Shown piece by piece: positions 43,609-52,908 of a stretch of 64,000 nucleotides of DNA (positions are counted from its first letter, which is position 1; the number at the start of each line of letters is the position of its first letter). The notes beneath the pieces were generated by a model. It was not told where the DNA came from. It searched no databases and saw only the letters and a list, made by a program, of their open reading frames with translations. Source of the DNA: Caldifarciminota bacterium UBA5631 (GTDB lineage Bacteria > Hydrothermota > Hydrothermia > UBA1063); NCBI GenBank assembly GCA_002421425.1, contig DIJZ01000001.1:59204-123203 (forward strand). The letters run 5' to 3'. The position numbers and the translations under genes were made by a program.

Positions 43609-45089
43609 GACTCCTGAGGTGCCCAAGATGTAATACTTTTAACGCTCCGGAAGCACAAAAATGTGTAGTATGCGGCTTTGAACTCACTTCCCGTTTCTGT
43701 ACAAAATGCGGAATTAAGGTCGAGATAGATAGAGAAAAGTGTCCAAATTGTGGTACTGATCTCACAAAACTGGTCTTTACTCCTTACCTGATAAGAGACT
43801 TCGATGATGCAAAATATCAGTTTCAATCAAAAGAAAGAATTGGAATTTTGCTGAGAGAAAAGAACCCGAATCTCACAAAAATACAACTTGATTCGGACAT
43901 ATTCAAGTTCTTCAACGCCTCCGGGAATCTTTATGACGCTCTGGAGGTTGGAAAGAACAACTTTGTTCCCATCCTGGAAAAACCATCCGAGCTTAGGAAC
44001 ATAGACGAAATCTGGGCCGAGAACGGTGATGAGGGGAAAATTAAATTCCTGAAGTCCATACTATCAAGGCTCTCAGGATACGAACTATATTTTCCTGAAA
44101 GGGAAGAAGAAATTCTCTTCGACGAAAAATCCAGGCCTTACTTCCAGGTATATGAGGAAAAGAAAAAAGGGTTTGTTGATGCAAAAGAATTTCTGTGTCA
44201 TATTATAAGTCATCTTAAAGGCAGTCGTGATTCTCTATGGGAGAAAGAGAAAAATGATATCCTTAGAAAGAAGTGTGAAATTCCGCTGGTTCTGAAGTGG
44301 TTTAATAGAATCGAAAAGGAGATGAACTTACCGTCAATCAAATATGTTGGAATTAGTGATAAAGGACCAGCAAGAAGCAAAAACGAAGATGCAATTCTTA
44401 TGCTGGAATCCTTTTCTGAAACCCACACAGGAGAGGATGTCGATGCCGCCAAAAGGTACCTTTTTGTCCTCTCTGATGGCCTCGGAGGACATGAAAAAGG
44501 AGAAGTTGCAGCTGAACTCATCCTTGAAGGAATAAAAAGAGAATTCTACAGGACTCTGCTCCCTAAAAAGAGAATCGAACTCGAGGATGTGGTTGAATCT
44601 GTTGGCGTTGTCAATAACCTTGTTTATTCAAGAAATGTCCAAACGGATATGCAAACCCAGAAAATGGGTGGGACTGTTTCGGGCCTTATTATTGATTGTG
44701 ATCGCTTTTTAATATTCAATGTTGGAGACTCGCCAATATTTCTATTCACTGAGGATCAAACCCTCGAGCTTTCAACAAGAGATATTTCCCAGAGGAAAAA
44801 CAAAGCAATAACACAAGCAATAGGAATCAGAACATCAGAAGACATTCAGGTACACGTTGATGAATTGCAAACACCGCGGGAAAAGTTTAGAATTCTAATC
44901 TGTTCAGATGGTCTAAGTGATGTAATCTCACCAGATGAAATGAAGACAATAATTGATAGTTGCAAAGGTGACCTTCACGAAGCAAATACAAAGCTGATTG
45001 AAGAGTCGTACAGAAGGAATACAACCGATAACGTTAGTTTTATCTTGGTTCAAATAGAAAGAAAAACCGTCATAGGAAGCGAAATATGA
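43605..45089 (+). CDS. zinc-ribbon PP2C-type protein phosphatase
   Basis: A 494-residue protein: paired zinc ribbons (C6, C9, C20, C23; C32, C35, C46, C49), an unassigned middle region (about 60-240), and a PP2C domain from about 246 (VGISDKGPARSKNEDA) with SDGLGGHEKGE, VGDSPIFLF, ICSDGLSDV and TTDNVSF. The metal-binding aspartates are present. It should remove phosphate from Ser/Thr sites, countering the neighbouring kinase. The middle region shows no recognised domain. Confidence 0.93.
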   Translation: MRLLRCPRCNTFNAPEAQKCVVCGFELTSRFCTKCGIKVEIDREKCPNCGTDLTKLVFTPYLIRDFDDAKYQFQSKERIGILLREKNPNLTKIQLDSDIFKFFNASGNLYDALEVGKNNFVPILEKPSELRNIDEIWAENGDEGKIKFLKSILSRLSGYELYFPEREEEILFDEKSRPYFQVYEEKKKGFVDAKEFLCHIISHLKGSRDSLWEKEKNDILRKKCEIPLVLKWFNRIEKEMNLPSIKYVGISDKGPARSKNEDAILMLESFSETHTGEDVDAAKRYLFVLSDGLGGHEKGEVAAELILEGIKREFYRTLLPKKRIELEDVVESVGVVNNLVYSRNVQTDMQTQKMGGTVSGLIIDCDRFLIFNVGDSPIFLFTEDQTLELSTRDISQRKNKAITQAIGIRTSEDIQVHVDELQTPREKFRILICSDGLSDVISPDEMKTIIDSCKGDLHEANTKLIEESYRRNTTDNVSFILVQIERKTVIGSEI

Positions 45090-47164
45090 AAACATGTTCA
45101 AAATGCGGAAAAGAAAACCTGGATAATGCTCTATTTTGTGCTTTTTGCGGGAACAAATTTGAACAGGTGGTATGCAAAACCTGTGGCCATGCAAATCCTC
45201 CCGGTGAACTATTCTGTGTTAGATGTGGAAACCCGATAATAGAAGGTCCGTATGTAATTGAAAATCGCTACAAGCTCATAAAAAAGATAGGTGTAGGTGG
45301 ATTTGGTAAAACTTACCTGGCTGAAGACCTTCAACTCTGGGGAAAGAAAATTGTTATTAAAGATTTCTCAGTAAAAACGGAAAAATTTGATGAATTTATG
45401 AAATTTACCCAGCAAGAAGGAATGGTACTTGCGAAACTCAATCACCCTCAGATTCCAAAAATTCACGGGTTCCTTGAAGACAAGAAAAATTCAAAGATTT
45501 ATTTGATGCAGGACTTTGTTGAAGGTAAAAACCTCCGGCAGATTCTCGCTGAGAGAACCAAACTTGAGGAAGATGAGGCTATAATCGTACTTAAAGACAC
45601 TTTAGACATCCTTAACTACCTTCACTCTTTCGAGCCACCGTTACTCCACCGCGATATAAAACCCGAAAACATTATTATTGACCAGAATGGCAAAGCATTC
45701 CTCGTGGACTACGGAGCAGTTATCGAATACCAGCCTGATAAAAAAGACAGAGAAATTATTTACACAAAAGGATACGCCTCTCCTCAGCAAAAACAGGGCT
45801 TTTCCTCTCCTTCGAGCGATCTCTACTCTCTGGGAATCGTCGCCATTGAGATTCTGACGGGAGTTACTCCCGATAAATTCAAGAACGAAGAGTCAGGAAT
45901 CGTGGATTACTCGATAATAAGTGAAATGAGTGTGGAGATAAGAGATTTTCTAACAAAAATGACAAAGCCCTCTACCGCTGACAGATTTAAGACTGCAGCA
46001 GAAGCCAAAAATGCGCTGGAAGTCATTGAAAGAATAAGGACTCTAAGGGATTTAAGAATCTCACAATATCAAGGAAAAATTGGTGAGAAAGAGAAAAAAG
46101 AAATAATGGATATGGCCCACAAGCTGAACATCCCCTCCGATATGATACACAAAGTAATAGATGAAGAAAAGCAAAAGGTCAGGCGCGGATACGAGAAAAG
46201 GGGACCTGTTGCAACCTCTCCTTTCGTTACAAGATTGTCGATAATGTCTCAGGGAGCGGCGGTTGCTACAATAAAAATGCTCGGGAAAGTACAGGCACAT
46301 CAAGGCTCCGCCGTCAAAGTTATTTTCTCTCCCAAAGTGAGCCATATGCTAACCGCCGGCGCTGATGGAATTATCAAGGTTTTCGGCACTGCTCAGTGGG
46401 AAAGGAAGATATCCATCAAGGCTACGACAGAGGACGACACTCTCATCGATATGAAAATATCTCCAAATTCACAGTATCTCGTAGTATCTACAAAATCAGG
46501 AAACATTAAGTTTTACGAGACTTCATACTGGACAAAGCTTAATATTATGAAAATCCAGAATGATGAAATTTCTGAAATTTCCTTTTCACCCGATTCTAGA
46601 TTACTGTTTGCAGGAGGGTACGAAAAGATCATCACTGTGTTTGACATGATAAAAGTGGAAAAAATTGTGAATATGGGCGGACACGAGACCTGGATCAGTT
46701 GTCTGGAACACTCACCGCGACAGGACCTGATGGTATCGGGGGCCTGGGATGGCACGATAATTATATGGGACACACAGGCTCTAAAAGCAAAACAATCTTT
46801 CAGGGAACACACCGGACAGATTAGAAAGGTGCGATTTGCTGGGTCTGGCAGATTCTTTATAACAACGGGAAGTGATGGTAAAATAATAATGTGGGACTCT
46901 GCATCATTAACGATTGTAAAGAAATACAATATATCGGAAGACGCAAGGAATATTGTCGATATTGCAATAACACCCGATGAAAAGAATCTACTTGTTACTC
47001 TGGAGACCAGGCTTTTCGTCCTCGGACTAGAGCAAATGGAAAAGAAAACCGAAATAGATTTGCAAACAAGAAAATGTACAAGTTTAAGCTTCTTTCCGCA
47101 GAAGAACTACTTCGCAACAAGTGAAGTCGAAGGTGTTATAAAACTCTGGAAATTGTCGATTTAG
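45086..47164 (+). CDS. zinc-ribbon Ser/Thr kinase with WD40 repeats
   Basis: A 692-residue soluble protein: two zinc ribbons (C4, C7, C18, C21; C30, C33, C44, C47), a Hanks-type kinase domain (about 62-315) with Gly loop GVGGFGKT (69-76), likely Lys92, HRD at 188-190 with K192 and N195, and DYG in place of DFG at 208-210. A helical linker follows, then a WD40 propeller (about 400-692) with SGAWDGTIIIWD and TGSDGKIIMWD units. All catalytic residues are present, so it should be active. Kinase-WD40 fusions with zinc ribbons are unusual. Its stop overlaps the convergent gmk stop by 4 nt. Confidence 0.94.
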   Translation: MKTCSKCGKENLDNALFCAFCGNKFEQVVCKTCGHANPPGELFCVRCGNPIIEGPYVIENRYKLIKKIGVGGFGKTYLAEDLQLWGKKIVIKDFSVKTEKFDEFMKFTQQEGMVLAKLNHPQIPKIHGFLEDKKNSKIYLMQDFVEGKNLRQILAERTKLEEDEAIIVLKDTLDILNYLHSFEPPLLHRDIKPENIIIDQNGKAFLVDYGAVIEYQPDKKDREIIYTKGYASPQQKQGFSSPSSDLYSLGIVAIEILTGVTPDKFKNEESGIVDYSIISEMSVEIRDFLTKMTKPSTADRFKTAAEAKNALEVIERIRTLRDLRISQYQGKIGEKEKKEIMDMAHKLNIPSDMIHKVIDEEKQKVRRGYEKRGPVATSPFVTRLSIMSQGAAVATIKMLGKVQAHQGSAVKVIFSPKVSHMLTAGADGIIKVFGTAQWERKISIKATTEDDTLIDMKISPNSQYLVVSTKSGNIKFYETSYWTKLNIMKIQNDEISEISFSPDSRLLFAGGYEKIITVFDMIKVEKIVNMGGHETWISCLEHSPRQDLMVSGAWDGTIIIWDTQALKAKQSFREHTGQIRKVRFAGSGRFFITTGSDGKIIMWDSASLTIVKKYNISEDARNIVDIAITPDEKNLLVTLETRLFVLGLEQMEKKTEIDLQTRKCTSLSFFPQKNYFATSEVEGVIKLWKLSI

Positions 47165-47766
47165 TCTGAATCCAGAGGATATATCACTCTTTCCTTTTTC
47201 ATACGCTCTGCTTCAATTATTGAGGTAATACTTCTTGCAGCTTCGTCCACTGATGAGCTTACCACCCAGTATTGATACTTATCTGCCCACGCAAGTTCAA
47301 CCTTTGCTCTGGAAAGCCTCTCTTTGAGTTCTTCCTCACTCTCCGTGTTTCTCCCGCTCAACCTACGCCTCAGCTCTTCGAAAGAAGGGGGTAAGAGGAA
47401 AATCGAAATCATTTCTTTACCAAACTTCTCCTCGAGGGTTTCCTTACCCTGAATATCAAGGTCCATAATCACATCACGTCCGGATTCCAGTGCTTTAAGT
47501 ACCGGCTTTTTAGGTGTACCGTAATACTCTCCTCCAAACACCCTGGCCCATTCGAGTAGTTCTTCCTTTTCTATCATCTCTTCGAATTTCTCTCTTGAAA
47601 CAAAAATATAATCAACACCATCAATTTCATTGGGTCTCGGAGAGCGTGTTGTAGCAGAAACTGAGTAGAAAAGATCTGGACAGAGTTTCTTCACTTCATT
47701 CAAAACTGTGGTTTTCCCTGCTCCTGAAGGAGCTGAAATAACTATAAGAAAAGGTCTGTGTCTCAT
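47161..47766 (-). CDS. gmk: guanylate kinase
   Basis: A 201-residue nucleotide kinase with P-loop SAPSGAGKT (about 11-19), SATTRSPRPNEIDGVDY and FGGEYYGTPKKPV, and the GMP-binding residues of the family. It phosphorylates GMP to GDP. It overlaps glmS by ATGA, a pairing that links nucleotide and amino-sugar supply. The length matches Gmk. Confidence 0.96.
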   Translation of the reverse strand: MRHRPFLIVISAPSGAGKTTVLNEVKKLCPDLFYSVSATTRSPRPNEIDGVDYIFVSREKFEEMIEKEELLEWARVFGGEYYGTPKKPVLKALESGRDVIMDLDIQGKETLEEKFGKEMISIFLLPPSFEELRRRLSGRNTESEEELKERLSRAKVELAWADKYQYWVVSSSVDEAARSITSIIEAERMKKERVIYPLDSD

Positions 47767-49586
47767 TCTACCGTCACACTCTTTGCAAGATTCCTTGGTT
47801 TATCCACATCACAACCTCTACCTACAGCCATGTAATAGGCAAAGAGCTGAAGAGGTATTATTGAAATGATGGGAGAAAAAAGCTCATTTACCTCTGGAAC
47901 CTCGAAGATAAAATCACTTAACTCTCTCATTCTCTGGTCATTTTCAGTAGAGACTGAAATAATTATTCCGCCTCGTGCCTTAACCTCCTCAAGATTATTT
48001 ATGGACTTTTCATACACCGATGTTTTCGGATTCAAAAATACAATGGGCAGGTCTCTGTCCACCAGAGCCAGTGGTCCATGTTTCATCTCTCCAGCTGCGT
48101 AACCAATAGCGTGAATATATGAAACTTCCTTCAGTTTCAGAGCGCCTTCAAGAGCAGTGGGGTAGTTTATACCACGGCCGAGAAACATAAAGTGTTTTGC
48201 GTTCAGGAATTTCTGTGCTACTTCTTGTATAGAGTTTGCACTTCTCAAAGCTTTACCTATTTTTTCTGGAATTTCGAATAATTCCATCCTCATCCTCTCG
48301 AAATCTTCTTCAGAAACATACCCTCTCAGCAAGCCAACTTCAAGGCTAAGAAGGAACAACAGCATTATCTGCGCAGTATAAGCCTTTGTTGACGCGACAC
48401 CAATTTCTGGACCAGCATTTATATACACCACGTAATCAGAATCCCTTGCAATGGAACTATCTTTGACGTTAACAATTGATAAAACTTCCAGACCACTCTC
48501 TTTCACAAGCCTCACCCCAGCTAAAGTATCAGCGGTCTCTCCTGATTGACTGATAGCGATAACGAGGGTATTAGGGTTTAGCACAGGTTCCCGGTATCGA
48601 AATTCAGAAGAAAAATCTACATCAGTTTGTATCCGTGCCAGTTTCTCAATAAGATATTTCCCCACAATTCCGGCGTGCATTGACGTCCCTGAAGCCTGGA
48701 TCAGGATTCTGTCTTTGTTAAGAAGTAATCTCCTTAAGTTAAAATCTTTTAGAAGGGTAACTTCATTTCCTCTGATGTAATGCTCAAGATTGCGCCTTAG
48801 GACCTCCGGCTGTTCAAAAATCTCCTTCAGCATGAAGTGAGGGAACTCGCCCTTTTCAGCCATATTTAATGTCCATTCTATCCTGGAGGATTCCTTGCGT
48901 TTTTCAGTACCATCAAAACTGTATACTGCCCATGAATTCTGAGTCAAAAGACAGATTTCACCATCGTCAAGAACTACTATGTCTTTTGTGTGCGAGAGCA
49001 AAGGCGTTTGATCAGAAGCAAGAAGCATCTCATCCTTTCCAATACCAATTATCAGTGGACTGCCCATTTTCACCCCAATCAACTTCTCGGATTCTAAGGA
49101 AGACAGAATAACAAGGGCGAAGGATCCTTTTAGCCTTTGGACAGTCTTGAAGACGGCATCCAGCAGAGACCCCTCGTAATATTCTTCTATCAAATGTGGG
49201 ATTACTTCACTATCAGTCTCTGAAATAAACTTGTGTCCTTTGTTCTCCAGTTCGTCTCTTAATTCTTTGAAATTTTCTATTATTCCATTATGTGCGACGG
49301 CAATCTGGGACTTACAGTCCACATGTGGATGCGCATTAATGTCATTCACTTTCCCGTGAGTAGCCCAGCGTGTATGACCTATTCCAGCCTTTCCGTTAAA
49401 GGCCTGACCGTTCACAAGAGTGTACAGTTCTCCAATTCTACCAGCCCTTTTCTTAACAATTAAACGACCGTTGTGAATAACAGCGATCCCTGCTGAGTCA
49501 TAGCCTCTGTACTCAAGCTTTTCGAGACCCACAAGAATGACTGAGTCCAGATCTTTGTTTCCTATATATCCGACGATTCCGCACAT
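47763..49586 (-). CDS. glmS: glucosamine-6-phosphate synthase (isomerizing)
   Basis: A 607-residue enzyme: glutaminase domain with nucleophile Cys2 (MCGIVGYIG) and KLEYRGYDSAG, followed by two SIS sugar-isomerase domains (about 285-425 and 455-595) with SQSGETADT and the terminal NLAKSVTVE. It makes glucosamine-6-phosphate from fructose-6-phosphate and glutamine for peptidoglycan and lipopolysaccharide. The ATG is only 8 nt beyond the 3' end of tRNA-Leu(CAA), with no Shine-Dalgarno. There is no room for a glmS ribozyme or separate promoter. Confidence 0.98.
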   Translation of the reverse strand: MCGIVGYIGNKDLDSVILVGLEKLEYRGYDSAGIAVIHNGRLIVKKRAGRIGELYTLVNGQAFNGKAGIGHTRWATHGKVNDINAHPHVDCKSQIAVAHNGIIENFKELRDELENKGHKFISETDSEVIPHLIEEYYEGSLLDAVFKTVQRLKGSFALVILSSLESEKLIGVKMGSPLIIGIGKDEMLLASDQTPLLSHTKDIVVLDDGEICLLTQNSWAVYSFDGTEKRKESSRIEWTLNMAEKGEFPHFMLKEIFEQPEVLRRNLEHYIRGNEVTLLKDFNLRRLLLNKDRILIQASGTSMHAGIVGKYLIEKLARIQTDVDFSSEFRYREPVLNPNTLVIAISQSGETADTLAGVRLVKESGLEVLSIVNVKDSSIARDSDYVVYINAGPEIGVASTKAYTAQIMLLFLLSLEVGLLRGYVSEEDFERMRMELFEIPEKIGKALRSANSIQEVAQKFLNAKHFMFLGRGINYPTALEGALKLKEVSYIHAIGYAAGEMKHGPLALVDRDLPIVFLNPKTSVYEKSINNLEEVKARGGIIISVSTENDQRMRELSDFIFEVPEVNELFSPIISIIPLQLFAYYMAVGRGCDVDKPRNLAKSVTVE

Positions 49587-49594
49587 TTTTTTAG

Positions 49595-49678
49595 TGCCGG
49601 AGGAGGGACTCGAACCCTCACGGCCTTGCGGCCAGCGGATTTTGAGTCCGCCGCGTCTTCCTGTTCCACCACTCCGGC
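49595..49678 (-). tRNA. tRNA-Leu (anticodon CAA)
   Basis: An 84-nt class II tRNA on the minus strand: acceptor GCCGGAG/CTCCGGC, anticodon stem GCGGA/TCCGC with loop CTCAAAA (anticodon CAA, 49642-49644), a long variable arm and T-loop GGTTCGAGTCC. No CCA is encoded. It lies directly upstream of glmS and shares its promoter at 49688-49716. Confidence 0.97.
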
Positions 49679-49687
49679 GTGGGATAT

Positions 49688-49716
49688 ATTATAAAACCCC
49701 ATTCACTAATAATCAA
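49688..49716 (-). promoter_or_regulatory. promoter for tRNA-Leu(CAA)-glmS-gmk
   Basis: Minus strand: -35 TTGATT (49711-49716), 17-nt spacer, perfect -10 TATAAT (49688-49693), 9 nt before the tRNA. It appears to be the only promoter available to glmS and gmk. Confidence 0.85.
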
Positions 49717-49786
49717 AATCCGCGCTGAAACTTGTCACGTGTCCCATCAAATATATTGAAAATCCATGGTCATGAATTTCCCTGTT

Positions 49787-49815
49787 TTGTCTTTTCGAGG
49801 TTCTTAACTTATAAT
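49787..49815 (+). promoter_or_regulatory. promoter for tRNA-Ser(GGA)
   Basis: -35 TTGTCT (49787-49792), 17-nt spacer, perfect -10 TATAAT (49810-49815). The tRNA begins 12 nt later at 49827. Confidence 0.88.
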
Positions 49816-49826
49816 AAACCACTACT

Positions 49827-49918
<92 letters not shown>

Positions 49919-49934
49919 TGAAAATTTATAACAG

Positions 49935-49963
49935 TTGAATTAACGAAGTTTTTGAAATATAAT
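49935..49963 (+). promoter_or_regulatory. promoter for the rplM-rpsI operon
   Basis: -35 TTGAAT (49935-49940), 17-nt spacer, -10 TATAAT (49958-49963). The leader carries GGAGGT (49975-49980) 4 nt before the ATG, so this mRNA uses a Shine-Dalgarno even though its promoter matches the leaderless ones. Confidence 0.88.
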
Positions 49964-49984
49964 TAACACGAGCTGGAGGTATAG

Positions 49985-50425
49985 ATGGGTACGTTTTTAC
50001 CGAAAGAGGAAAGTATCGAAAGAAAGTGGTTTCTTATCGACGCTTCTGGTATCGAGCTGGGACGCCTGGCTTCGAGGGTTTCTTTACTTCTTCAGGGTAA
50101 GAGGAAGAGAATATATACACCTCATATCGACACAGGTGACTTTGTAGTGGTAATTAATGCTGAGAAAGTCAAACTCACCGGAAAGAAGCTGGATGATAAG
50201 GTTTATTATCATCATAGCGGCTACCCTGGAGGTATAAAACAGAGAACTGCCAGGCAAATCATTGAGGAACACCCAGAGAGGCTAATTGAAATGGCTGTTA
50301 AAAGAATGCTCCCGAAGAACAAACTTGGTGCTCAAATGTTTCAGCGTTTAAAGGTTTACAGTGGCCCTGAACATCCACATAAGGCCCAGAAACCTGAACC
50401 AATTGATATTTTGAAGATTAACTAA
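49985..50425 (+). CDS. rplM: 50S ribosomal protein L13
   Basis: A 146-residue protein with L13 landmarks: [52 protein letters not shown] and the [12 protein letters not shown] segment. It is a 50S assembly protein. It heads the ribosomal operon, 16 nt before rpsI. Confidence 0.98.
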   Translation: MGTFLPKEESIERKWFLIDASGIELGRLASRVSLLLQGKRKRIYTPHIDTGDFVVVINAEKVKLTGKKLDDKVYYHHSGYPGGIKQRTARQIIEEHPERLIEMAVKRMLPKNKLGAQMFQRLKVYSGPEHPHKAQKPEPIDILKIN

Positions 50426-50440
50426 GGGGAGGTTTTAAAC

Positions 50441-50839
50441 TTGAGTAATGCTAAAATAATTTTCGCATGGGGATCAAGAAAAAGATCCATTGCAAGGCTC
50501 CGCATAAAAGAAAACGGAAAAGGCAGAGTTTACATTAATGGTCTTAGGCCTCAGGAGTACTTTGGCAGGGAAGACCTGGCTTTGTACGCACTGGAACCAC
50601 TGAAAATTACTGGAATTGAAAAATCCCTGGATGTAGTTTGCAAGGTGGAAGGTGGAGGCAAATCTGGACAGGCTGGAGCAATGAGACTCGCCCTGGCAAG
50701 GGGTCTTAAAACCTTTGATGAAAACCTTACAGAAGTTCTGAAGAAATTCAGAATGCTGTCAAGAGATCCAAGAGAAAAGGAGAGAATGAAGTATGGAAAG
50801 AGCAAGAGAAGAAAATCTCCACAATACTCAAAACGATAA
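50441..50839 (+). CDS. rpsI: 30S ribosomal protein S9
   Basis: A 132-residue protein with [19 protein letters not shown] at the N-terminus, [17 protein letters not shown] in the middle and the basic C-terminal tail ending YSKR, whose Arg contacts P-site tRNA. The start is a TTG with AGGGGAGG 8 nt upstream. Its last 47 nt overlap the rpsB start. Confidence 0.97.
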   Translation: MSNAKIIFAWGSRKRSIARLRIKENGKGRVYINGLRPQEYFGREDLALYALEPLKITGIEKSLDVVCKVEGGGKSGQAGAMRLALARGLKTFDENLTEVLKKFRMLSRDPREKERMKYGKSKRRKSPQYSKR

Positions 50840-51587
50840 TAATAACATCGCGTTCCCTGTTACCTTGAAGGACCTCCTCGAGGCTGGGGTCCAGTTTGGT
50901 CACAAAAGGAGACGCTGGAACCCCAAGATGAAACCCTTTATTTTTACCCAGAGAGACGAACATCACATTATAGATATTAGAAAAACCTTTGAAAAACTGC
51001 AAGAAGCTTACGATTTCATAAGAAAGCTGAGTTCAAGAGGTGGAAGTGTCCTTTTCGTATGCACAAAGAAGCAGGGTAAAGACATAGTCGCAGATGAAGC
51101 CAGAAGATGTGGCGCATTCTACATGACAGAAAGGTGGCCAGGCGGTGCACTTACTAACTTTGAAACAATCAGAAACCGCATTGCAAGAATGAAAGAGTTG
51201 ATTCACATGAGGGATTCTGGAGAACTTGAAGCCTATCCCAAAAAAGAGCAACTTCTGATGATGAAGGAACTTGAAAAACTGCAAAAAGTCTTTGATGGTA
51301 TCGCCAATATGGAAACTCTTCCAGATGCAGTTTACATTGTTGACCTGGTTAAAGAGGAAATTGCCCTCAATGAAGCCAAAAGGCTTGATATTCCTGTAGT
51401 CGCTATTGTGGACACCAATGCAGACCCCACCCTTGTGGATTTCCCCATCCCCGGGAATGATGACGCTATCAGGTCGATTTCTCTAATTACCAAAACAATT
51501 GCAAATGCGATTATTGAAGGCAAACAGGGCGAAGAGGGGACAAAGGTAGAGAAGAAAGAAGAAGAGGCAGAGGAAGGAGGATTATAA
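50793..51587 (+). CDS. rpsB: 30S ribosomal protein S2
   Basis: A 264-residue protein with [38 protein letters not shown] and [17 protein letters not shown]. It has a short N-terminal extension (about 22 residues) and an acidic Glu-rich tail. AAGGAGAG sits about 8 nt before the ATG. The 47-nt overlap with rpsI in a different frame is unusually long for ribosomal genes. Confidence 0.97.
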   Translation: MERAREENLHNTQNDNNNIAFPVTLKDLLEAGVQFGHKRRRWNPKMKPFIFTQRDEHHIIDIRKTFEKLQEAYDFIRKLSSRGGSVLFVCTKKQGKDIVADEARRCGAFYMTERWPGGALTNFETIRNRIARMKELIHMRDSGELEAYPKKEQLLMMKELEKLQKVFDGIANMETLPDAVYIVDLVKEEIALNEAKRLDIPVVAIVDTNADPTLVDFPIPGNDDAIRSISLITKTIANAIIEGKQGEEGTKVEKKEEEAEEGGL

Positions 51588-51588
51588 G

Positions 51589-52185
51589 ATGTCAATTTCC
51601 GCAGATTTGATTAAAGAGCTCAGGGAGAGAACAGGTGCTGGGATCCTTGACTGCAAAAAAGCTTTAGAAAAAACAAACGGTGACCTGGAAAAAGCCATTG
51701 AAGAACTTCGAAAAATGGGCCTTGCCAAGGCTGACAAAAAACTCGACAGAGAAACGAAAGAAGGAATAATTGAAGCTTACATCCATCCTGGAGCAAGACT
51801 TGGAGTCCTTGTTGAAGTAAACTGCGAAACAGATTTTGTTGCGAACACTGATGAATTCAAAAAATTTGTTCATAACGTTGCCCTGCAAATTGCTGCAATG
51901 GCTCCAAAATATATCAGAAGAGAAGAAATTCCACAGGAGATTATCGAAAAAGAAAAAGAAATCCTGAAAGAGCAACTTATTAGAGAAGGGAAACCTCAGA
52001 ATGTTGTGGACAGGATTGTGGAAGGAAAGATTGAAAAATTTTACCAGGAAAATGTCCTCTATGACCAGCAGTTCTTTATGGAGCCCGGAATTACCATTGA
52101 AGAATATCTAAAGCAACACATCGCAAAGTTCTCTGAAAACATCAGAATCAAGAGGTTCGCGAGGTTTAAAATAGGTGAAGAGTAG
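51589..52185 (+). CDS. tsf: elongation factor Ts
   Basis: A 198-residue protein with IKELRERTGAGILDCKKAL (about 8-26), the N-terminal EF-Ts signature, and VEVNCETDFVANTDEF (about 77-92). It is the short form, with one subdomain fewer than E. coli EF-Ts (283 aa), as in many thermophiles and other phyla. It exchanges GDP on EF-Tu. A GGAGG site precedes the ATG. Confidence 0.97.
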   Translation: MSISADLIKELRERTGAGILDCKKALEKTNGDLEKAIEELRKMGLAKADKKLDRETKEGIIEAYIHPGARLGVLVEVNCETDFVANTDEFKKFVHNVALQIAAMAPKYIRREEIPQEIIEKEKEILKEQLIREGKPQNVVDRIVEGKIEKFYQENVLYDQQFFMEPGITIEEYLKQHIAKFSENIRIKRFARFKIGEE

Positions 52186-52888
52186 ATATCGCCGGGTTTT
52201 ACTAAAGATTTCTGGCGAGCTATTCGGCAACGAGAAGGAAAATTTAGATGTAGAATTTCTGAGCAGAATATCCAGAGAAATTTCTTACTGTATTAAAGAG
52301 CTCCAGACCCAGATTGCCATTGTCGTAGGTGGCGGCAACATTGTAAGAGGAAAGACTATTGAAAAAATGGGGTTTGACAGAATATCAGCGGACTACATGG
52401 GAATGCTTGCCACTGCAATCAATAGTATGGCTCTTCAAAATGCCCTTGAAAAGGAAGGAATTGAAACCAGAATTGTGTCCGCTATTGAGATTAAGGCCAT
52501 CGGAGAGCCATTCATTCGAAGAAAGGTTCTTGAACACCTGGATAAGAACCGCGTGGTTATTTTTGCCTGTGGGACAGGAAATCCTCTTTTCACAACGGAT
52601 ACTGCAGCAGCACTCAGGGCTGGTGAAATAAAAGCAGATCTCCTGATTAAAGGGACAAAAGTAGACGGAGTGTATGATAAAGACCCCAAGATTCACAAAG
52701 ATGCAAAAAAATTCGATTTCATAGACCTTAAGACAATGCTCAATCTCGAACTTCAGGTCATGGACCAGACCGCAATCGCCCTCTGCAGGGAGAACAAGAT
52801 TCCAATTCTTGTTTTCAACATCACCAGGGAGGGAAGTCTTTCAAAAGCCCTTGCAGGTGAGAAAATAGGCACGTTTGTTGAAATTTAG
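52175..52888 (+). CDS. pyrH: UMP kinase
   Basis: A 237-residue amino-acid-kinase-fold protein: RVLLKISGELFG, VVGGGNIVRG, ADYMGMLATAINS, GTGNPLFTTDTAAALRA and KVDGVYDKDPK. It makes UDP from UMP. The GTG start overlaps the end of tsf by 11 nt. The order rpsB-tsf-pyrH-frr-uppS-cdsA is the standard bacterial arrangement. Confidence 0.97.
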   Translation: MKSRYRRVLLKISGELFGNEKENLDVEFLSRISREISYCIKELQTQIAIVVGGGNIVRGKTIEKMGFDRISADYMGMLATAINSMALQNALEKEGIETRIVSAIEIKAIGEPFIRRKVLEHLDKNRVVIFACGTGNPLFTTDTAAALRAGEIKADLLIKGTKVDGVYDKDPKIHKDAKKFDFIDLKTMLNLELQVMDQTAIALCRENKIPILVFNITREGSLSKALAGEKIGTFVEI

Positions 52889-52908
52889 GATTTCACAGGA
52901 GGATTCTG

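Noticed and set aside
47587..49594. glmS ribozyme or riboswitch upstream of glmS
   Set aside because: Only 8 nt separate tRNA-Leu from the glmS ATG, so no such element can fit.
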